This document shows, piece after piece, positions 21,018 through 31,708 of a stretch of 64,000 nucleotides of DNA. Origin of the DNA: Corbicula japonica. Lineage: Eukaryota > Mollusca > Bivalvia > Venerida > Cyrenidae. Every line of letters starts with the position of its first letter. Position 1 is the first letter of the stretch. The stretch covers positions 8,702,991-8,766,990 of the forward strand of contig JAZAYU010000015.1 in the NCBI GenBank assembly GCA_038501625.1. The letters are read 5' to 3'. Under the pieces are notes generated by a model. The model was not told where the DNA came from. It searched no databases and worked only from the letters and a program-made list of their open reading frames with translations. Position numbers and translations under genes: made by a program.

Positions 21018-21150
21018 GTGCCCAAGATCATAAAACTAAATCTGGAGTTCAGTCTCAAATCTCAAGCATCTGATCAGTCTCAAATCTCAAGCCAATCAGA
21101 TCCTTGAGATTTGAGACTGATCTCAAAACTTAGTTTTATGATCTTGGGCC
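21018..21150. repeat. FB-B copy inside MITE-A
   Basis: tgcccaagatcataaaacta to agttttatgatcttgggccc, a palindrome with a shortened centre, flanked by MITE-A on both sides. Confidence 0.85.
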
Positions 21151-21251
21151 CTGGTCATTTCTTGGTCAGAACCTAATGAATCAATGAAGCAGAGAGTGCA
21201 GATTGTGGCAAGAATCAAAGATGTGCTGGCTGATCTGACTCATTTGGTAAT

Positions 21252-21402
21252 TTCAGGGTTGAAGGTTATAAAACAGAGCATGGAAACCAGTCTCAAATCT
21301 CAAGCATGTGATTGGCTGAAATGGCGACTGGTCGCCATTTCAGCCAATCAGATGCTTGAGATTTGAGACTGGTTTCCAAACTCAGTTTTATAACCTTGGG
21401 CA
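21252..21402. repeat. FB-B copy inside MITE-A
   Basis: gttgaaggttataaaacaga to cagttttataaccttgggc, with a perfect centre (gcgactggtcgccatttcag). Confidence 0.85.
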
Positions 21403-21779
21403 CTGGCCTAAATGCGAACAATGTAGATCCTAATCAGATAGCACAGATGTTCCAGCTGATCTGGATCTATTCTGGATGCACTTGCAATCCCTGTATATGA
21501 AGTAAAGAGTTAATTTTGATAATTAGAAGTCTGTCTCGTACTTTTCCACCTTTGTTTCAGTATCTTTGCAAACATAATATTGCTTGTTTTGATTTGTGTT
21601 TTTCCTAGATACGTTGTTAAGTTTGGTTTGTGCATTGTTTTCTGTAATTTTGATACGTTGAAATAATGCTCAGTTCGTGTAAAGTTATTATAGATACTCA
21701 ATATACGCATCAGAGTATATCTTTATAAATACAAAAAAACATGTCAGACTTGTTTTGTTTGCCTTGACAGAATATCATG

Positions 21780-22035
21780 GGCGAAGATTATACTAGATGC
21801 CTGTTGTCAACATGTCGAGCCACTTTCACATTATCTTTGACCCCTGTGACATTGACCTTTGAGGTGGGAACCTTGGGTTTGCACGCGGCACTATCTGATT
21901 GAGGTTAACTTTCATGCTAAATAAAAATAAGATTGCTTAATGCGTGTTAAAGATATGGGTTGGACAAGCTTTTACATGACCTTTGAGCCCCAAACTGTGA
22001 CCTTAATCTTTGAGATGGGAACCTGGACTTCGCAT
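21780..22035. repeat. Fragment of a GACCTTTGA-type repeat
   Basis: Two diverged units share tgtgacattgacctttgag / gtgaccttaatctttgag and gtgggaaccttgg / atgggaacctgg. It abuts MITE-A fragments at the right. Confidence 0.45.
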
Positions 22036-22268
22036 GACACTCCATCTGATCAGGATCTACACTGCTTGCTTTTAATTTGATTTTTTAGGTTATTTCTGAA
22101 CAAAAAGCAAACTGTGCATATCCTGAATGTACACTTTTCGCCCAATGCGATAAAATTCGTATAATTGGAGTAAAGAGTTTTGTTTCTGACCAAGATAGAT
22201 CCAGATCTGTTGGCAGTGTAAATCCGGATCAGATGCCACCGACATGCTGCCTTGTCTACCAACTGATA
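22036..22268. mobile_element. Rearranged MITE-A fragments
   Basis: The motifs catctgatcaggatctacac, tttttaggttatttctgaac, ggagtaaagag and then gatccagatctgttggcag occur out of the usual order. This indicates two truncated copies. Confidence 0.55.
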
Positions 22269-22813
22269 AAAGGCATATAGTCACTGTACTTCTAAAAAGA
22301 CATGATTCGTAATGTTTTAAGATAAATTTGAACAAATTTGTTTTTTTATCTGTTCAGTATGTTAAATTAAGAAACACCTCATTTCGGTAACAAATCAGAT
22401 AGTCCATACAGAGCATGTGATATTTTGTAGTATATTAAATAGATCATTATATTCTGCTTTTCCAAAATTTTCTATAGTGTGTGTATATGTATTCAGCAAA
22501 GTACAGTGACAACATCTATTTAGTAAAGGGAACAGTGAAAACAACACAATACACTTTAATTTATTGTTTTTTATTTACATATTTCATTAGATTTCATGTC
22601 TATACATTATTGGGATATCATATCATGAAGATTAAAATCATAAAGACTCCATTTTAACAATTGGGTAGATACAAAAATGTTCTATATGTAACAAAGAATA
22701 AATAGCAGTCGGGCAATGTAAAGAATTATTTACATACGCTTCAGCTTGCTTAGACTTTGTTGAAATGTACAAATTCACCATATTTACATTCAAACTATCA
22801 GTAGTTATAATCA

Positions 22814-22966
22814 TTTACCCTTTTCTCCATATATTCCAGTTTTTTGCAAACAATGTACATCCAGATCAGCTGGCACATCTGTGATGTCAGTTCAGAATGT
22901 GCCATCTGATCAGGATCTACACTGATCCCCAAGCAATAGTCTTATATATGGTGTAAAGGGATAAAT
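22814..22966. mobile_element. MITE-A copy, deleted
   Basis: ttaccctttt...ccatatattcc and gatccagatcagctggcaca are present. The right end is tatatggtgtaaaggg. Confidence 0.7.
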
Positions 22967-23472
22967 AAAGAGGCATAAAACCAACTCAAAATTTTTCTAA
23001 TGGAGGACAATAAAAGTCATGTCGAAATTGCCATAAAAATAAAATATGTTGCCTTAGTGAAAAAAACATATTTGTCTCTGAAATATGAAGCTAAATGTTT
23101 TTGTTTTGCACCAAGATGACAAACTAATCTGATTACAATAACTTCTGTCTGTATAACACTTGCTTCATTTAACCACACTTTTGTCAATTTTCAAACATTA
23201 AAAGTATCTAACTACTTTGAGACAGAAGTATATAGTTGTATATTCCAACAGAGTACAAACTTGGAATGGCTAAAAAAAATCAATCCGAAAGCTTTATACA
23301 CACACTTTCTGGGAAAAGGTTAATACAAACATCCCCAGATTTACCTACTCGCATAGAAGTACCTAAGAACACGATTTGACACAAACATTTTGCTTGGGAA
23401 TACAATTGATGTTGATTTTTTCTTGCATAGTTAACTCTATGGATTCAGCTTAAATCTCAATCAAGTGCAACC

Positions 23473-23620
23473 AGTGCCCAAGATCATAAAACTAAATCTG
23501 GAGATCAGTCTCAAATCTCAAGCATCTGATTGGCTGAAATGGTGACCAGTCGCCATTTCAGCCAATCAGATGCTTGAGATTTGAGACTGATCTCAAACTT
23601 AGTTTTATGATCTTGGGCCC
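23473..23620. repeat. FB-B copy
   Basis: gtgcccaagatcataaaact to agttttatgatcttgggccc; very regular arms. Confidence 0.88.
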
Positions 23621-23987
23621 AGATCTAGATCAGTCTGCACACTGGGCAGTCTGATCTGGATCAGACCTGTTTGCAATTTCATTTATTCAATTTATGTTTT
23701 GCTTAAGAGTAAAAAATAAAATAGTTGATTCTATATAAACTATCCAGACATCTCTTGTGTTGACATACTTGATAAAGACATGTCAAAAATGTAACTTAAC
23801 ATAAAAGACGTTTTAATCAACAGTAACTGCTTGAGATAATTGATTTTAAGCATCAAATCATTCCATAGGTTACAAACTTGAGAGTAGGCAAGTCTGAAGA
23901 CGGGATAAAATATACAAACATCTCAAACTGATATGATATTCAGTAAAAATAAACCTTTAACAATGATCATCCACAACAAATGTTATC

Positions 23988-24240
23988 TATCCCTTTACTA
24001 CATGTATTTGTCTTTTATCATACGGGTGACCAGTGTAGATCCAGATCAGCCACTACATCCGTGCCGTCTGACCTTGACCCACACAGTTCACTTCTTGGTC
24101 ACTTCTTGGTCAGAAATAACCTAGTGAACCTAAAAGTGAACAGTTTTGATCTAGATCACACTCCATGGTCATGCCACTTGATCTAGATCTAAACTGTTTC
24201 CCCATGCAATAAAAGCTCTATGTATGGAATAAAGGACTAT
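23988..24240. mobile_element. MITE-A copy, diverged
   Basis: tccctttactacatgtattt at the left, gatccagatcagccactaca in the left arm and tatggaataaagg at the right, with a short local duplication of acttcttggtc. Confidence 0.72.
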
Positions 24241-24757
24241 ACTAGTGAGCAACTGTCTCCTAAAATAAGAAACACTTTGGAAAAACACTCTTGGTCAGAT
24301 TGCGTATTGGTTGACCCAAACACTGTTTACGTCTAATAAAAACCTCAGCAGCTTAATGTTAAATTCAAATATTTTGTAAAAGTTCTGCTGTAAACCTATC
24401 CTAATTTTAATGTTTGGTATTAAAAAGTTAACCAAGAGTCTTGAAACAAAGTGCTCTTTATCTGTTTTAACACATACATCATCCATGAATTTTAGCTGAA
24501 GTATTACAAACAATTTCAAAAGTAAACATAACTGTTTACAAACCAAATGACTGTCATGTGATTTCAATATTAAAAAGATGAACTGATTTCAGTTTGCATT
24601 TCTGCCATCAATTTTCATGGCCAAAGAAAATAGGAAGCAGGGTAAAGTGCACACTATAAAATCATCTAAAATCAAATCACCAGTTTTTCAGATCAATATA
24701 TGTACTACTGGCCGTGTATATTGGCATCATAGAACCTCCAATATAAATGAACACTAT

Positions 24758-24941
24758 TACCGTCATTCTTTGAATATAAGCCGCATTCATGTATAAGCCG
24801 CACCCTCCAAAACCTGATGGAACAGATAAAAATGGCTTAATGCAATGTATAAGCAGCTAAACCTGTGTATTAGCCGCACCCCCAACTTTTTACTGCCAAA
24901 TTCTGGAAAAAAGTGCAGCTTATATTCAGACAATGACGGTA
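24758..24941. mobile_element. 184-bp MITE, TACCGTCATT family, copy 2
   Basis: It has the same ends and core as the copy at 15395-15581, in the same orientation, with about 15% difference. Confidence 0.85.
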
Positions 24942-24963
24942 TTCAATTTTGATCCTAAAAAGT

Positions 24964-25355
24964 TTAACCCTTTACTCCATAGATACACCTTTATACCATT
25001 GGGCTAACAGTGTAAATCCAGATCAGCCGGCTTATTTGTGCCATCCGAGTGAGATCTATACTGTTTGCTTTTAGTATGATTCATAACGTTATTTCTGACC
25101 AAGATGCAACCAGTGTAGATCCAGATCAGATGACACAGATGTGCTGGCTGACCTGGATCTGTACTGTGCCCAAGGTTATAAAACTGAGCATGGAAACCAG
25201 TCTCAAATCTCAAGCATCTGATTAGCTGAAATGGCGACTGGTCGCCATTTCAGCCAATCAGATGCTTGAGATTTGAGACTGGTTTCCAATCTCAGCTTTA
25301 TAACCTTGGGACCTGGTCACACATGCATTAAAAGGCATACATAAGGAGTAAATTG
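24964..25355. mobile_element. MITE-A copy interrupted by FB-B
   Basis: It starts TTAACCCTTTACTCC. The right arm ends at gatctgtactg, and FB-B occupies 25167-25315. The MITE-A tail (cacacatgcattaaaaggc) follows. Confidence 0.82.
25167..25315. repeat. FB-B copy inside MITE-A
   Basis: tgcccaaggttataaaactg to cagctttataaccttgggac, flanked by MITE-A sequence. Confidence 0.88.
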
Positions 25356-25831
25356 CTTTGACACCTTGTAAGTTATTGGTTTAACTTTTGACATTTTTAA
25401 CGATGCCTGAAATAAGTCAATTAACCACTATTCGAACAATATGTCTGAAATATCAATAAATACACTGTTTAAAATCCGAATATACTTGAAAATTCAATTT
25501 TATTTGGACAATATCCGATGTCATTTGACTCAGTAGGATTTACATTCATATACACAATTCAGTCACCAGCCTGAATTGTAATAAAATCACAGATTTTATC
25601 TTAACTACAAAAACTTAAATGAAATTCTGTCTATACATAATATTATTCTAAAGTGTGGTTAATTTGAATGATCCTACATACATGTACATATTTTTCATTT
25701 TGTTAAAACTAATTTTTAATTTTATATTTCAAAAACGAATAAGAAAGCATGGTCTCACAAATGTAGAGAGTTATTGAAAAGTGCAAGTATGAAATCACAG
25801 CTGACACTACTATCAGAAACATTTTCTTCAT

Positions 25832-26073
25832 TTAACCCTTTCCTGGATATATACGCATTTTTACGCATGTGCGACCAGTGTAGATCCAGATCAGCTGGCA
25901 CATCCGTGCCGTCTGATCAGGATCTGCACTGGTAGCATTTTGGTCAGAAATAACCTGATGAATCAAATAGCGAACAGTTTAGATCCTGATCAGATGGCAC
26001 GGATGTGCTGGCTGATCTGGATCTAAACTGTTCGCCCTAGCAATGAAGGTGTATCTATACAGGAATGGGTTAA
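25832..26073. mobile_element. MITE-A copy, full length
   Basis: TTAACCCTTTCCTGGATATA at the left and CAGGAATGGGTTAA at the right; the arms are nearly perfect (242 bp). Confidence 0.92.
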
Positions 26074-26089
26074 GTGCCGAGATAAAATA

Positions 26090-26331
26090 TCCCTTCACTC
26101 CACAGATACACCTTTATCTCATGGATGAACAGTGTAAATCCAGATCAGCTGGCACATCAGTGCCATCTGATCAGGATCTACACTGTTCCCTTTTTGATTC
26201 ATTAGGTTATTTCACAAGAAGTGAATCATGTAGATCCTGATCAGATGTCATGTATGTGCAAGCTGATCTGGATCTACATTTTTCACACATGTGATAAAAC
26301 TTCTATACATTATGTAGTGATGGGTTCTTAA
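26090..26331. mobile_element. MITE-A copy
   Basis: tcccttcactccacagatac through tatgtagtgatggg. The terminal TTAA sites are lost; the internal arms are clear. Confidence 0.82.
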
Positions 26332-26400
26332 GAGTGCATAGCATTATGATGATGTGCCTTCCATGGAAATGTACCTGACAGGTAAAGCCCGAGTTTTTCT

Positions 26401-26645
26401 TTAACCCTTTCCTCCATAGATACACCTTTATTGCACAGGGGCCCATGAATTTAGATCCAGATCAGCCGGCACATCTGTGCCTTCTGATCAGGATCTTAAC
26501 AGTTAGCTTTTTGATTCATTAGGTTATTTCTGACCAAAATGCGACCAGTGAAGATCCTGATCAGACGGCACAGATGTGCCGGCTGATCTGGATCTACACT
26601 GGTCGCACATGCGAAAAAATGCTTATATATGGAGGAAAGGGTTAA
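26401..26645. mobile_element. MITE-A copy, full length
   Basis: TTAACCCTTTCCTCC and GGAGGAAAGGGTTAA, 245 bp, with both arms intact. It is the third copy in 0.8 kb. Confidence 0.92.
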
Positions 26646-27295
26646 TAAAGAAATCTGAAAACGTTGTGAAATCCTTGATTTACAGGAAATCTTTGCTGCA
26701 TGATTATTGACCAAATGCCTGCCTTACAGGGTTGAACTATCTTTTGTTTTTTATTTTTCTAATAAATTAAATGAAACTTCTACAGTATAACATAAAAATT
26801 ATATAAAAATAAACTATGACATATTGTCTGCATAATTATTCAGGCAACTTTTTTGACTTGTGAGAAAATAATCCTTTGGCAAGTTTTCTGTGTCAGATAC
26901 AGTTATTTAAGGATTGAATCAATATTTCATTGTGTTGATCAAGGTATGAAAAACATTTGCGTTGTTTAAAGCTTGTGAAGCTCTCAGAGCTTTACACTTT
27001 CATAAAACAACTGAAATGTTTACAAACCCAGATGAACACAAAAGAGCAATTGATGTCTAACTAAAGTAAAATGAAACTGACTTAATTTGGCTGAAGAAAG
27101 TGAACAATATATTGTTTAAGTGACTACACTATTTAGCACAATAGGGAGAAAGGATTATCACGGTAAAATGGAATGCTTAAGCTAGCGACTGCAATATAAA
27201 AATGTGACATGACATGACAATATGGGGCTTACTGATATGACCTGGATTGTCTTACACAAAGTGTAAAAGGGATGGTAACAGTATTCTTCATGCAT

Positions 27296-27855
27296 ACCCA
27301 TTATTCCATAGATACGACTTATGGCGTGGTATAATAGTGCCAATCCAGATCAGCCGACACATCTGTGCTGTTCAATCAGGATCTACAGTATTCACTGTTA
27401 GATTCATGTTTTCATGTTTTTTTTTCATGTTTATTAGAGACCAGAACATCAGCAGATGCTAAGCTTATTGCTTCTTAGGCCCTTATTGCTTCTTAGGCCC
27501 ATTTGGAATACCAGCTTTACATGGTGGAGGAAGACCCCAGGTGCCCCTTCGGACAATTTCAGGCCCGAGCGGGCACCTGGGTAGAACAACTGACGTTCCG
27601 CAAGCTAGCTAGAAAGCTTCCTCACATGAAAGATCTTGACCCTGGTAGGTCTCGAACTCACAGCGGTGAAGGGCAAGTGATTCTCAGTCGGAAACCTTAA
27701 CCACTCGGCCATATACGCCCCTGATTCATAAGGATATTTCTGGCCAAGAAGTTAACAGTCCAGATCCAGATCTAGTGGCATAGATGTGCTGGCTGTGGCT
27801 GATGTTGATCTACACTGTTCACTTGTGCAATAAAACCCATTTATGTGGAATATAA
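27296..27855. mobile_element. MITE-A copy interrupted by a SINE
   Basis: The left part (ccattattccatagatacg, then gatccagatcagccgacaca) ends near 27462. The right part resumes at 27722 (gattcataaggatatttctg) and ends atgtggaatataagg. Confidence 0.75.
27500..27721 (-). mobile_element. tRNA-derived SINE with conserved central domain
   Basis: Read on the minus strand it begins GGGGCGTATATGGCCGAGTG, with an A-box (TGGCCGAGTGGTTAAGG) and a B-box (GAGTTCGAGACC, plus strand 27648-27659) at tRNA spacing. It continues CTTTCATGTGAGGAAGC and ACCCAGGTGCCCGC, a conserved core seen in mollusc SINEs (family knowledge). The 3' tail is missing or truncated. A direct repeat of cttattgcttcttaggccc lies just outside it at 27464-27501. 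Confidence 0.85.
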
Positions 27856-28071
27856 GGTTCAGAATTCTTCACTAACTGAACAATGATAAGTAAGACCCTG
27901 ATCAGACTGTGTGCATGCCAAAGCTGATCTGGATCTAAGCTGGCCGCAAAGGCCATAAGCCCCATTTTGTCATAGCGTGTCACAGATAATAAAAACAAAA
28001 CAATGCCATTACATTGATCAAGTCAGATCAAAAAACGAGTTAAAATAATTGGCCATTGTTATCTTGAAATC

Positions 28072-28308
28072 TGCACTCCATATATTCAGGTTTAACTGCA
28101 TGTGCAAACAGTGTAGATCCAGATCAGCTGCAACATTGGTGCCATCTGATCTGGATTTACATTGGGTTTTTTTCTTTGTTCAGAAAGAACCTAATGATTC
28201 TAAAAGCAATCAGTGTTGATCCTGATCTGATGGCATGTAGGTGCCAAGTGATCTGGATCTACACTGGTTGGTAATGCAATAAATTCTGTATATATGGGGT
28301 AAAGGTTT
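28072..28308. mobile_element. MITE-A copy
   Basis: gcactccatatattcagg, gatccagatcagctgcaaca and tatatggggtaaagg define it; the terminal sites are decayed. Confidence 0.78.
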
Positions 28309-29792
28309 AAAGAATCACCAGATATTATACATGTAGATTTATGATATAAACTTTAAAATCTAGTTACCAAAGCACATTGGAAACTTTTTCCTACCAAATA
28401 TTTAGCGAAACAATAAAAAATAAAAGATTGTCAAAAAAAATGTACATTACATTTAAACTGAAATAAAATAATTCTTCATTACATGATAACTAATATATAT
28501 TAATATAATATTTATGATCAAATAGTGATTTTTTATTTGGAAATGGGAAAGTTAATAAAATTAATAAAACATATATAAGAAGTTGTATTATCTTACTGAC
28601 TTAAGGATATTAGCGAAGATTGGGTGAAGGAATATTTTAACCGTATGGTAGTTACAAGATAATTTCTAACTTTCCCAATTCCCATGAAAATTGAATATTG
28701 CTTCCCAAAAAGGGGCTTTGAGCAACACCCGCCGAACCCACTTTGGATCCACTGATGGGAAAAGTTAAAAATTGTATTCTCTCCAAAAATTCATTGATAT
28801 GGCTCATATGAGCTGAATGCATCAGATAAAATATTTGTAAACTTTTTTCTTAACCATAAATTACAAATTTCTCTAACAAATCTTTCAGCTCAGTTTGAAT
28901 CAATATGAATAAAATACTTCCTGGTTTACAAAGTAGAAACATTTGACAAAGAGTTTATTGTCATTTTGCTCATTTATATTATAATATTGTTTGCATGCAA
29001 TCTTAAGTAGCTATTAATTGTCTACTTTGATAATCCTTTAATTTACATGCACTTGTTTCAAGTACTGCTGTATAACTTAATATCTATTTATATCATAGCT
29101 TATAATTAATTGGCAGCAAACCCCTTAACCATATAATATGTAGCTTTATATATTGTACTGCAACACAGATATACTTCATGTTCCCAATTAGTATGACAAA
29201 ATTCAATTAGGATACTTCTTTGTCCCTTAATTATACAATTGGGACAATTTTTTGTCCCTAAATTACACAACGGGATGAACAATCACCCCACACCCTTTGA
29301 TGATAACTGTTTCTGTCAACAATGTAGTGAATTCTGAATGCAAAAAATGAAAGAGTAGTATGTTTAAATAATAATTTAATCAAGTATCTAATTATATTTC
29401 AGTACTAATAATGTATAAAACTTGCAACATGTTTTGGTTTCTCAAGAAGGTCAGGGCAGGGGGTGGGGCTTACATAGAACATTATGTTTGGATATTGAGA
29501 ATTTAACATTTAAAGTGTACAATTTCATCATATATGCAAATTTGTAAAAACACATATTGAAGAACTTAATAACAACTGTGTGACCTTGATCTTACTTAAC
29601 TATGTTTTAACCCTTCCCTTGAAGAAATATTTAGTTTAAAATAGACATATGATTTGCACTTCAGTGTACTTCTGTGAGGTTTTGTGTGTGTTTTTTTTCA
29701 CAACAAACAGCTTGTCTGAAAAAAAAAACCACACAAAAGTTTCCTCTAATACAGGATTATACTATTCAATTTCAGCCAGCTGAACTGCAGTT
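28309..29792. other. Intergenic, AT-rich, nothing recognised
   Basis: This 1.5-kb stretch is one of the few without MITE-A. It has no long frame, tandem array or inverted repeat that I can see. Confidence 0.5.
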
Positions 29793-30027
29793 TACCATTT
29801 ACTCCATGGTTGTAATCCCTTTTGCGAACAGTGTAAATCCTGATTAGCTTGCACATTCGTACCATCTGATCAGGATCTGCACTGTTGGCTTTTGATTATT
29901 ATTACCTTATTTCTAACCAAGAAGCAATCAGTGTAGATCCAGATCAAATGGCACAGATATTCTGGCTGATCTGGATCTACACTGGTTGCACAGGCATAAA
30001 ATATGTATGTATGGAGTAAAGGATTAA
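29793..30027. mobile_element. MITE-A copy
   Basis: tttactccatggttgtaatc at the left; ggagtaaaggaTTAA at the right; both arms are recognisable. Confidence 0.8.
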
Positions 30028-30139
30028 ACAGTGTTAAATGTAAAACAGAATCATTATGCTGCTAAAATCTGGCAAGGAATCAGAAAAATAAAATACAAAG
30101 CACAGCACATTTTAACTTCTAATCTTAACTGTTGTTTTA

Positions 30140-30385
30140 TTAAGAATTTCCTCTATGGATACAGCTGATATCTATCCTATGTGTAACAAATCTGGATCCA
30201 GATCAGCATGCTTGTTGGTGCAGTCTGACCCGGATCTACACCAGAGGCACTAGATTTACTAATTTATTTATGACCAAGAAGTAAACAGTGAAGATCCTGA
30301 TAAGACTGCACAGATGAGCTGGTTGATCGAGATCTACACAAGTCATCCATGGGATATAAGCTATAACAATGGAGATAAGTGTTAA
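30140..30385. mobile_element. MITE-A copy, diverged
   Basis: TTAAGAATTTCCTC at the left, ggagataagtgTTAA at the right; the arms are heavily substituted. Confidence 0.72.
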
Positions 30386-30479
30386 ATTTCAACAGGTTGG
30401 AGCAGAAAGGTACCAAACACTATTGAAAATAGCAATGTCATTTTTTAATTACAACAGAGATGACTTATGTCATATGCCA

Positions 30480-30628
30480 GTTGGAATATGGCTAATTCCC
30501 CATGGGCAACAAGTGTCGATCCAGCTCAGCCTGCACATCCACGCAGTCTGAACAGGATATACTTCCACTTATTGTTCAAAAATAACATAATGGATCATAA
30601 GTCAGACCCCGTGGCATAAAGGGTTCAT
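30480..30628. mobile_element. MITE-A fragment in the WIPF downstream region
   Basis: cccatgggcaacaagtgtcg, gatccagctcagcctgcaca and gtggcataaagggtt remain of a truncated copy. Confidence 0.55.
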
Positions 30629-30815
30629 TTACAGCAGACCGTTCACTCGGATTCGGACAGGAATGGAACAAGCAAATTGTATCACTTTGTAAACAAAGGA
30701 AATTTCCACCAACATGTATAGCAATGTTTCAAAGATGCAAATGTTCAGCATAACATCTTTGTTTCTATTTCACATTCGCAGACCATTCTCACAGATTCTT
30801 AACTTTTTTCATTAT

Positions 30816-30876
30816 TTTATTTATCCGATATTTTTATTCCATTCAAAATTTAACACTCTTTACTGATGAATTTATT
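30816..30876 (-). promoter_or_regulatory. Candidate polyadenylation signals of WIPF
   Basis: Three AATAAA hexamers on the minus strand (plus-strand tttatt at 30871-30876, 30833-30838 and 30816-30821) lie about 520-580 bp after the WIPF stop. They are the first such cluster downstream. Which one is used cannot be told from sequence. Confidence 0.4.
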
Positions 30877-31396
30877 CTCGCCCCTTCCAATATTATTCTG
30901 TCCAACTGTGTATTCAAACACAAGATCTTATAATACTTCCAGAAATTGTGAACAAAACTCCCCTTTCCTGGCCAAACAACATTCCCTAAATTCACTTATA
31001 TGCACATCAGGCAGTCATTAACTACAGCACCACATTTGTTTGCATCCCTGCATCGGTAAGTCTACTGAATTCCTGAGCAACGGAAATCTTCTCCGAATCA
31101 CTCAATTTTATCCAGTTTGGATGTTAAAAACACAAATATAAGCATTGATATATTCATTCCCTTGCTGTAAGAAAGCATAAGAGATATTGCCCCTCTTAAA
31201 AGTTTAGCCATTATTCCAAACCGTGTAACGAAAATGTTTGAAAGCAGCGTAAAACACTCCGTGAAGCGTCCATATTGGAAAGCCACTTTTCGAGTTATAA
31301 ATAATGTTCTGGTTCACAAGTTTGACCAGCAAATGCATAAATAAGGTCCATTTCCTTGTAGACTCATATAAAAACCGGTTTAGATAAAACCCGTCA

Positions 31397-31437
31397 TCAG
31401 TGCACTCCTGGAGGGGGTGGTGGCGGGGCACGCCTTT
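31397..31437 (-). CDS. WIPF: WIPF terminal coding exon (proline tail and stop)
   Basis: On the minus strand, acceptor ctagtttcag precedes 41 coding bases that read (E)RRAPPPPPPGVH-stop. The stop TGA is at 31397-31399. The segment corresponds to the RRERGAPPLPPIPR tail that ends vertebrate WIP after the WASP-binding region. The first two bases complete a Glu codon opened at 34946 (phase 1). The 3' UTR runs leftward, with AATAAA-type signals about 0.5-0.6 kb away. Confidence 0.85.
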
Positions 31438-31708
31438 CTGAAACTAGAAATTGAAATTCCATAAACAACTACAGCAGTAAGTATAGTTTTATACACTCCC
31501 CTAAAGTTCTAATTTGGTCACTTTCTGTCTGTATTTTATTATATGTGATCAGTTGCTAACAACATTCTTCAATTTAAGCTTTAATCTTGTAAAAATTGAC
31601 TTTGAAACAGTTTGGCAAAAAGTTAACCTAAATCTTGCTAAAAATGCATTTCATGCAATTAAAGTCTAAGCAACCTGTAATTTCTCTAAATTGCTTGTTA
31701 TGTTTAAA

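Larger units (their letters stand above)
20923..21513. mobile_element. MITE-A copy split by two FB-B insertions
   Basis: MITE-A sequence at 20923-21017, 21151-21254 and 21401-21513 is interrupted by FB-B copies and ends agtaaagagTTAA. Confidence 0.75.
15582..24757. other. Intergenic region made of repeats and AT-rich spacer
   Basis: Between the listed MITE-A, FB-B, TIR and Tigger-like copies, the stretches 15582-15966, 16726-17488, 17776-18420, 20017-20922, 22270-22813 and 22967-23472 hold only short AT-rich frames without domains. 18240-18415 and 28690-28760 share gcaatattgc...ggatcca-type sequence and may be another old repeat. Confidence 0.45.

Noticed and set aside
27648..27721. Genuine tRNA gene on the minus strand
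   Set aside because: A- and B-boxes are present but it continues into a SINE core and lacks a good acceptor stem pairing, so it is a tRNA-derived SINE head.
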